From JBCDBH01 sp039184055 (GTDB lineage Bacteria; Acidobacteriota; Thermoanaerobaculia; Multivoradales; J023): a DNA stretch of 18,206 nt. The notes beneath the pieces were generated by a model, which was given only the letters and a program-made list of their open reading frames with translations, was not told the DNA's origin and searched no databases. Where the stretch lies: the NCBI GenBank assembly GCA_039184055.1, contig JBCDBH010000085.1:1-18206 (forward strand). The letters are read 5' to 3'. The translations under genes and the position numbers were made by a program. Positions 13,930-18,206 of the stretch are shown here, piece after piece. How positions within the stretch are numbered: position 1 is the stretch's first letter; the number at the start of each line of letters is the position of its first letter.

Positions 13930-14349
13930 TCAGATTTCTTGAATCGAGGCGAGATACGCCACCAGCGCCTCGATTCGCTCCCGCACCTCGACTTCGTCCG
14001 CGTCCTCGGTATTGGCGAACGCATCGCCCCACACCGGCATGTCGTCGTAACCATGGGCGCGCACCTCGCGACCATCGATCACCTCGCGCACGTCCGCGGT
14101 CGGATATACGCCTTCGTTGGTCGCCGCGAGGACGGTCAGGTCGGTGGGTTCCACGGTCAAATACTCGGCCACCGGACCACCACCTTTTGCCGCGTCACCG
14201 TGGCAGTTGCGACAGTACACCCGGTACAACACCTTGCCACGCGCCGCCAGCTCCGCCTGGTCGGAGGCGGGTTTCTCCTCCGCGGTCAAGCCCGTGGCCA
14301 AAGAAGCCAACAGGCTCACACCTATCAAAACAAACACCCAATGCTTCAT
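13930..14349 (-). CDS. Small exported c-type cytochrome
   Basis: This 139-residue protein has a signal peptide (about 1-22, MKHWVFVLIGVSLLASLATG) and one mono-haem cytochrome c domain: CRNCH at 46-50, GGGP at 57-60 and a probable axial Met at 104 in DDMPVWG. It should act in the periplasm as an electron carrier or as a subunit donated to an oxidase or dehydrogenase. ATG at 14349 is chosen because GGAGG lies 8 bases upstream and the signal peptide begins there; the longer frame from 14454 is not supported. It follows the TPR kinase by 101 bp on the same strand, and it converges on the cNBD gene with 15 bp between stops. No cytochrome partner is visible in the window. Confidence 0.9.
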   Translation of the reverse strand: MKHWVFVLIGVSLLASLATGLTAEEKPASDQAELAARGKVLYRVYCRNCHGDAAKGGGPVAEYLTVEPTDLTVLAATNEGVYPTADVREVIDGREVRAHGYDDMPVWGDAFANTEDADEVEVRERIEALVAYLASIQEI

Positions 14350-14450
14350 CGCATCTTCCTCCGGTTGGTTGCTTGCCCATCGAAGCTTCAGACTGTCTTG
14401 ATGGCAATCTAACCGGGAAAGAAAGGTATTGCGCCACCCACGGGGGCGGG

Positions 14451-16760
14451 TCATTGTCGATCAGGAGGACTGGCCGCAACCTGATATTCGATCGCTTGCT
14501 CGCCGGTCGCGGTGGCTTCTTCGAGCGTCTCGAGCGCCTCGAGCCGCGCCACGGCTTCTTGGGTCACCCGAGCCTCGTCACCCTTGGCGGTGCGTAGATG
14601 CGTCACACCGTACTCGAGATACCGTCTCGCCTCTTCGAGCTCACCGTTGGCGGCAAAACAGCCACCGAGCACGCTGCGAGCGTCGGCGAGGCGCCAATGA
14701 TGGGCCGGCAGGACGTCGTGGAGCACGACGATCGACGCGCGGAGCAACGCCTTGCACTCCCGAGCATCGCCGACTCGGGCTCGCACCTCGCCGAGATTGC
14801 GGCGCACGATGGCGACATTGGGATGCTCTTCACCGTAGAGCTCGACATGTTCGGTGAGCGCCAGCCGATACAGACGTTCGGCCGAGTCGAGATCACCCGC
14901 CGCCGCTTCGACGCGCGCGAGGTTGTTGTAGCTGCTGGCGGCGGCCGCTTTGTCACCGAGCACCGAGCGGATCGCCAACGCGCGGTTCAGCAAGCGTGCC
15001 GCCTCGTCGAGCTGATCGCGCTGAAAGAGCAAGGTCCCGAGACTGTTGAGCGCCGTGGCGACCTCGGAGCTACGTTCTCCGTAGAGCTCGGACCGCAGCT
15101 CGAGACCCCGTCGATGCAGCGATTCGGCTTCCGCGAGCTCACCTCGCGCGGCGAGGATCGCGGCCAAATTGTTGATCGTGTGGAGGGTCTCGGAATCCCG
15201 CATGCCACCCGCCGCCATCCGGATCTCGAAGGCCTCACGAAAGAGCTCCTCGGCGACCTGGGTTTCACCGATATCGTTGAGGATCACCGCGAGAACATTG
15301 GCGCCGCGGGCGATTCGCAGATCGCCGGGTCGGTAGATCGAGCGCCGCAGCACGAGCGATTCTTCCGCCAGCGGACGCGCGACATCGAAATGCCCACGCT
15401 TCTGAAAGATCCGACCGGTCGCCAGGGTGAGGATCGCCTGGAGATCGGGCCGGTCCGGCGCACGAGCGCGGATCCGCCCGAGCACGCGACGCGCGGTGAC
15501 CTCACCCTCGGGCTCGTCGAGGAGTTGTGAGGTGGTGAAGAGATCTTCGAAGAAATCCGCCACCGCTTTTTCTTGCTCGCGTTCCAAATCGGCCTGCCAC
15601 CATCGACCGGCAAACACGGCCAGACCGAGACCGAGCAAGAGCATGAGTACGGCGACGACCGTCCCCACGCGATGCCGACCCATGAAGCGCCCGAGTTGAT
15701 AGAGCGACGAGCCTTGTCGCGCCGCGACCGGCCGTCCCTCCCGATAGCGTCGTAAATCCTCGGCGAGCTGCCGCGCCGAGTCGTAACGTGCCTCCGGCTC
15801 GGGGGCCAGAGCACGACACACGATGGCGTCGAGGTCACCCCGCAACACCCGGCGTGGCACCGGTGCCTCGGACTCCGTGTCGGCTTGGCTCGGGCGTCCA
15901 CTCACCAGCCCCTGATCGTCCCGGACCGGCACCTCGCCGGTCAGCAGACGCCACAACAGCACGCCGAGTGAATAGACGTCGCTCGCGGTGGTGGCGCGCT
16001 CGCCACGCAATTGCTCGGGGCTGGCATAAGCCGGCGTCAAGGCCGACGCACCGCCCGGTTCGACTTCGCCACGCACCAATTGGGCAATGCCGAAATCGAG
16101 CAGCTTGGGAACGCCTTCGTCGGTGACCAGGATATTCGCCGGTTTGAGATCGCGATGCACGATCTGCCGCTGATGCGCGAAGTGCACCGCCGCGCAGACC
16201 TGCTCGACCAGCGCCACCCGAGCCCGCGCGTCGAGCGCGTGCGTGGCGGCGTAGCGATCGATCGCCACGCCATCGACCCGCTCCATCACCAGATACGGCA
16301 GCCCGTCCGAGGTCGAGCCGCCATCGAGCAAGCGAGCGATCGACGGATGTTCGAGCTCCGCCAAGATCTGACGCTCACGTTCGAAACGACGCACCGAGGC
16401 GCGATCACCGTGACCCCGACGGATCACCTTGAGCGCCACGCGCTTCTCGAAATCGTCGGTACGCACGGCCTCGAAGACCGTACCCATGCCACCGCTGCCG
16501 AGCACCCCGTCGATCCGGTACGACCCGATCCGAGAATCGGCGGCGTCACGGGCGATCGGTTCGAGAAACCCGCCTTCACCGAGATGGTCGGCAAAGCCGA
16601 TCAACGAAGCCACCTCGGCATGCAAGGCTGCATCGGAAGCTTCGAGCTCCAGGAGCCGGTCGCGGCGGTCGGTTTCGGACAACGCCAAGAGCTCACCGAG
16701 CACTGTCTTGACCTCGGTCCAACGCTCCGGTGGCGCCCCGCCCGTCTCTCTAGCGGTCAC
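14451..16760 (-). CDS. Eukaryotic-type Ser/Thr protein kinase with transmembrane helix and TPR tail
   Basis: This 769-residue protein starts at a GTG whose GTGA overlaps the ECF sigma stop (16757-16760), with GAGG 8 bases upstream. After a helical N-terminal region (10-60, beginning ERW-x-EVK) lies a complete kinase domain (81-340): GSGGMG (88-93), K111 in VALK, HRDLKPAN (202-209), DFG (222-224) and SPEQ (247-250). A transmembrane helix (365-385) follows, then a long tetratricopeptide region (about 430-745) with regular NNLA/NSLG repeats, predicted outside the cytoplasm. The architecture and the adjacent ECF factor match a recurrent pairing in Acidobacteriota and Planctomycetes, where the kinase probably controls the sigma factor. 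All catalytic residues are present. The longer upstream frame to 16814 overlaps the sigma gene and lacks support. Confidence 0.95.
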   Translation of the reverse strand: MTARETGGAPPERWTEVKTVLGELLALSETDRRDRLLELEASDAALHAEVASLIGFADHLGEGGFLEPIARDAADSRIGSYRIDGVLGSGGMGTVFEAVRTDDFEKRVALKVIRRGHGDRASVRRFERERQILAELEHPSIARLLDGGSTSDGLPYLVMERVDGVAIDRYAATHALDARARVALVEQVCAAVHFAHQRQIVHRDLKPANILVTDEGVPKLLDFGIAQLVRGEVEPGGASALTPAYASPEQLRGERATTASDVYSLGVLLWRLLTGEVPVRDDQGLVSGRPSQADTESEAPVPRRVLRGDLDAIVCRALAPEPEARYDSARQLAEDLRRYREGRPVAARQGSSLYQLGRFMGRHRVGTVVAVLMLLLGLGLAVFAGRWWQADLEREQEKAVADFFEDLFTTSQLLDEPEGEVTARRVLGRIRARAPDRPDLQAILTLATGRIFQKRGHFDVARPLAEESLVLRRSIYRPGDLRIARGANVLAVILNDIGETQVAEELFREAFEIRMAAGGMRDSETLHTINNLAAILAARGELAEAESLHRRGLELRSELYGERSSEVATALNSLGTLLFQRDQLDEAARLLNRALAIRSVLGDKAAAASSYNNLARVEAAAGDLDSAERLYRLALTEHVELYGEEHPNVAIVRRNLGEVRARVGDARECKALLRASIVVLHDVLPAHHWRLADARSVLGGCFAANGELEEARRYLEYGVTHLRTAKGDEARVTQEAVARLEALETLEEATATGEQAIEYQVAASPPDRQ

Positions 16761-17365
16761 CGCGCCGCCTCGGGATCGAGCTCGCGTAGCAACCACAGAC
16801 GGGCGATATTCCAATCCCGCTGCACCGTCTTCGCCGATACGTCGAGCACCTCGGCGATCTCCACTTCGGTCAAGCCGGCGAAGAACCGCAGCTCGACCAC
16901 CCGCGCCTGTCGTTCATCGAAGCTCGCCAAAGCGGTAAGGGCATCGTCGACCCGCACCAAATCGAGCGGCTGTTCGATCGGTGTGTCGAGCGCTTCGTCG
17001 AGGAGCACGGTGGCCGCGCCACCCCCCCGCTTGGCGGCTCGCCGCACCCGCGCGTGATCGACCAAGAGACGCCGCATCATCACCGCCATCGAGTTGAGGA
17101 AATGGGCCCGGCCTTGCCAGCTCACCTTGCGTTGACCGATCAAGCGCAAATACGCCTCGTGCACCAAGGCGGTGGGCTGGAGCGTGTGATCGGCTCGCTC
17201 GTTGACGAATTGCGCACGCGCCACGGCACGCAGCTCGTCGTGAACCAGAGGCATCAACTGATCGAGGGCATCGTGGTCGCCGGCGCACCAACGATCGAGA
17301 ATCGCCGTCACATCCGCGGCGACGATGCTCACCTCGAGAGGTGGACGAACGGTATGCGAGCTCAT
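16757..17365 (-). CDS. ECF-type RNA polymerase sigma factor (Sigma70_ECF, TIGR02999-like)
   Basis: This 202-residue protein has sigma region 2 at about 20-105 (LMPLVHDELRAVAR; LVHEAYLRLIGQ; RAHFLNSMAVMMRRLLVDHAR) and sigma region 4 at about 140-195 (LASFDERQARVVELRFF; a helix-turn-helix around VEIAEVLDVSAKTVQRDW). The WQGRAHF and MRR-x-LVDHAR segments are typical of the ECF subfamily that travels with TPR kinases. ATG at 17365 is preceded by AGGAGG with 7 bases spacing. No anti-sigma gene is adjacent; the coupled kinase (GTGA overlap) is the likely regulator, as proposed for this subfamily. Target promoters are unknown. Confidence 0.95.
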   Translation of the reverse strand: MSSHTVRPPLEVSIVAADVTAILDRWCAGDHDALDQLMPLVHDELRAVARAQFVNERADHTLQPTALVHEAYLRLIGQRKVSWQGRAHFLNSMAVMMRRLLVDHARVRRAAKRGGGAATVLLDEALDTPIEQPLDLVRVDDALTALASFDERQARVVELRFFAGLTEVEIAEVLDVSAKTVQRDWNIARLWLLRELDPEAAR

Positions 17366-17652
17366 CGAGCGCTCCTCCTCTGATTCCCATTCAGCCTAGC
17401 GTGCTCGCCGGTTGCCCGATCCCGGCGTGGTGCCGGTCGATCCACGCCCCGGCTCGACTCGTCATCATGCTCCCAAAGGTAAGACGATTCGTGAACACCG
17501 ACGTTCCACTTCGCGAGACGGCGATTTCTCCCCGTGTCCATTTCGCCACCTCGTTCGTCGCCTATCCAGTGACGGGGCCATCCGAGAGCCGAGGAAGCCG
17601 TTTCCTCGCGCGGGTGACTTCGCTCCTCGACACCCACTGGAGACCTACTCGC
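17366..17652. other. Divergent intergenic region between the ECF sigma gene and a secreted-protein gene
   Basis: These 287 bp should contain the promoters for both flanking genes. I see a 6-bp stem, GAGGAA/TTCCTC, near 17600-17617, but no convincing -35/-10 pair or ECF-type GGAAC/CGTC pair. No small gene with an SD was found. Confidence 0.4.
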
Positions 17653-18206
17653 ATGACTCGCAACACTTTGATGTTCTTGATGCTCGCTCTGTTGCTCGGC
17701 GGCGCGGCTTTCGCCGACGAACGTCGCGCGGCCGACACCATTGATGCCACGACCATCCATCGCGCCGTCGCCGACCCCAGCCTCTACCTCGAGCCTGCCC
17801 TCACCGTCGCCAACCCGTCTCTCGACCGGGGCATCGAGATTCGGATCGTCGTGTGGAGCTCGAGCGTCGAAACTCGGCGCGTGCACCAGGTCCAACTCGA
17901 AGCCGGTGGCACGCTCCAGGTGAGTCTCGATAGCGTGGCGCGCTTCGACCGTCTCGCGGTCCAGAGCGCGGACCGCTTCGACGCCCGCCTCGAAAGCCTG
18001 GTCGACGGCGACGCCGAGCAGTTGATACAGGTCAGGGTCCACATACCGTGGCACGGAAAGAGGAAGCGGCTCGCCACCTGGGGGCCACCTTCGAAGACCA
18101 GCTGCTCGGCGGCGCCGTCGACCAGGCTTTCGAGGCGGGCGTCGAAGCGGTCCGCGCTCTGGACCGCGAGACGGTCGAAGCGCGCCACGCTATCGAGACT
18201 CACCTG
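17653..18206 (+). CDS. Secreted protein of unknown function (3' end outside window; last part suspect)
   Basis: ATG at 17653, with GGAG at 17639-17642, opens a frame that runs off the window (184 codons). The product begins with a clear signal peptide, MTRNTLMFLMLALLLGGAAFA (1-21). A mostly polar region follows, with a beta-rich stretch EIRIVVWSSSVETRRVHQVQLEAG (about 62-85). I do not recognise a family. It is divergent from the ECF sigma gene and might belong to its regulon. After codon 123 (position 18022) the plus frame uses ATA, AGG and GGA codons otherwise rare here and then becomes Ser/Arg-rich across the inverted-repeat arm. The true C-terminus is thus probably not what is printed. The first 123 codons look genuine. 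Confidence 0.55.
   Translation, partial: MTRNTLMFLMLALLLGGAAFADERRAADTIDATTIHRAVADPSLYLEPALTVANPSLDRGIEIRIVVWSSSVETRRVHQVQLEAGGTLQVSLDSVARFDRLAVQSADRFDARLESLVDGDAEQLIQVRVHIPWHGKRKRLATWGPPSKTSCSAAPSTRLSRRASKRSALWTARRSKRATLSRLT
17917..18206. repeat. 105-bp near-perfect inverted repeat with 80-bp spacer at the window end
   Basis: Arm 17917-18021 and arm 18102-18206 are reverse complements. One mismatch was found by direct reading (a GAC codon in the first arm against GCC in the second). The spacer, 18022-18101, is not itself palindromic. Read on the minus strand, the second arm plus spacer continues the secreted protein smoothly, with DGAAEQLVFEGGPQVASRFL, in ordinary codons. This suggests the window ends in a fold-back of the same locus rather than a second gene copy. 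Confidence 0.85.

Noticed and set aside
17362..18054. 230-residue minus-strand frame between the ECF gene and the window end
   Set aside because: It covers the ECF/secreted-protein intergenic region and is antisense to a signal-peptide-bearing gene with an SD. Its N-terminal part lies in the suspect inverted-repeat zone.

Overview
The window is a GC-rich bacterial chromosome segment with densely packed genes, frequent GTGA/ATGA stop-start overlaps and Shine-Dalgarno (SD) led starts. Three features fit a lineage such as Acidobacteriota, or a similarly kinase-rich phylum: an ECF sigma factor translationally coupled to a serine/threonine kinase with a TPR tail, a second eukaryotic-type kinase in an operon with LysM/FecR proteins, and a large multi-PAS GGDEF-EAL protein. 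This placement is inferred from gene content; no rRNA or phylogenetic marker is present.

Layout from left to right. (1) 1-210 is the 3' end of a membrane protein gene, followed by a receiver-PAS-PAS-PAS-GGDEF-EAL c-di-GMP protein (250-3084). (2) 3085-3517 is a gene-free, locally AT-rich stretch with four tandem copies of a 41-bp repeat carrying TTGTACAA-type palindromes. It lies upstream of a 34-residue one-helix peptide and a DUF2892 membrane protein. (3) A convergent minus-strand sterol desaturase/fatty acid hydroxylase family gene follows (3861-4754). (4) A minus-strand three-gene cassette (4840-7844) encodes SbnB-like, sulfotransferase-like and SbnA-like proteins. SbnA and SbnB together make L-2,3-diaminopropionate, so this looks like a small-molecule pathway with an inserted sulfotransferase. 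(5) A divergent plus-strand operon (7997-13914) encodes an S4 RNA-binding protein, a membrane sensor kinase with its catalytic domain at the C-terminus, an exported Ig-like repeat protein, a LysM protein, a FecR/Ig-like protein and a TPR plus cyclic-nucleotide-binding-domain protein. The LysM and FecR parts share one reading frame and are separated only by an in-frame amber codon. (6) A minus-strand block (13930-17365) holds the ECF sigma factor, the TPR kinase and a small c-type cytochrome. (7) A divergent secreted-protein gene starts at 17653 and runs off the window. Its last 290 bp form a 105-bp near-perfect inverted repeat around an 80-bp spacer, which looks like a fold-back at a contig end.

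The two loci most worth following are the diaminopropionate/sulfotransferase cassette and the kinase/Ig-like/LysM-FecR/cNBD operon. The second resembles an envelope-signalling module: an outward-facing sensor kinase, exported repeat proteins, a peptidoglycan-binding FecR protein and a cytoplasmic ligand-binding effector. That functional reading is inference from domains and gene order.
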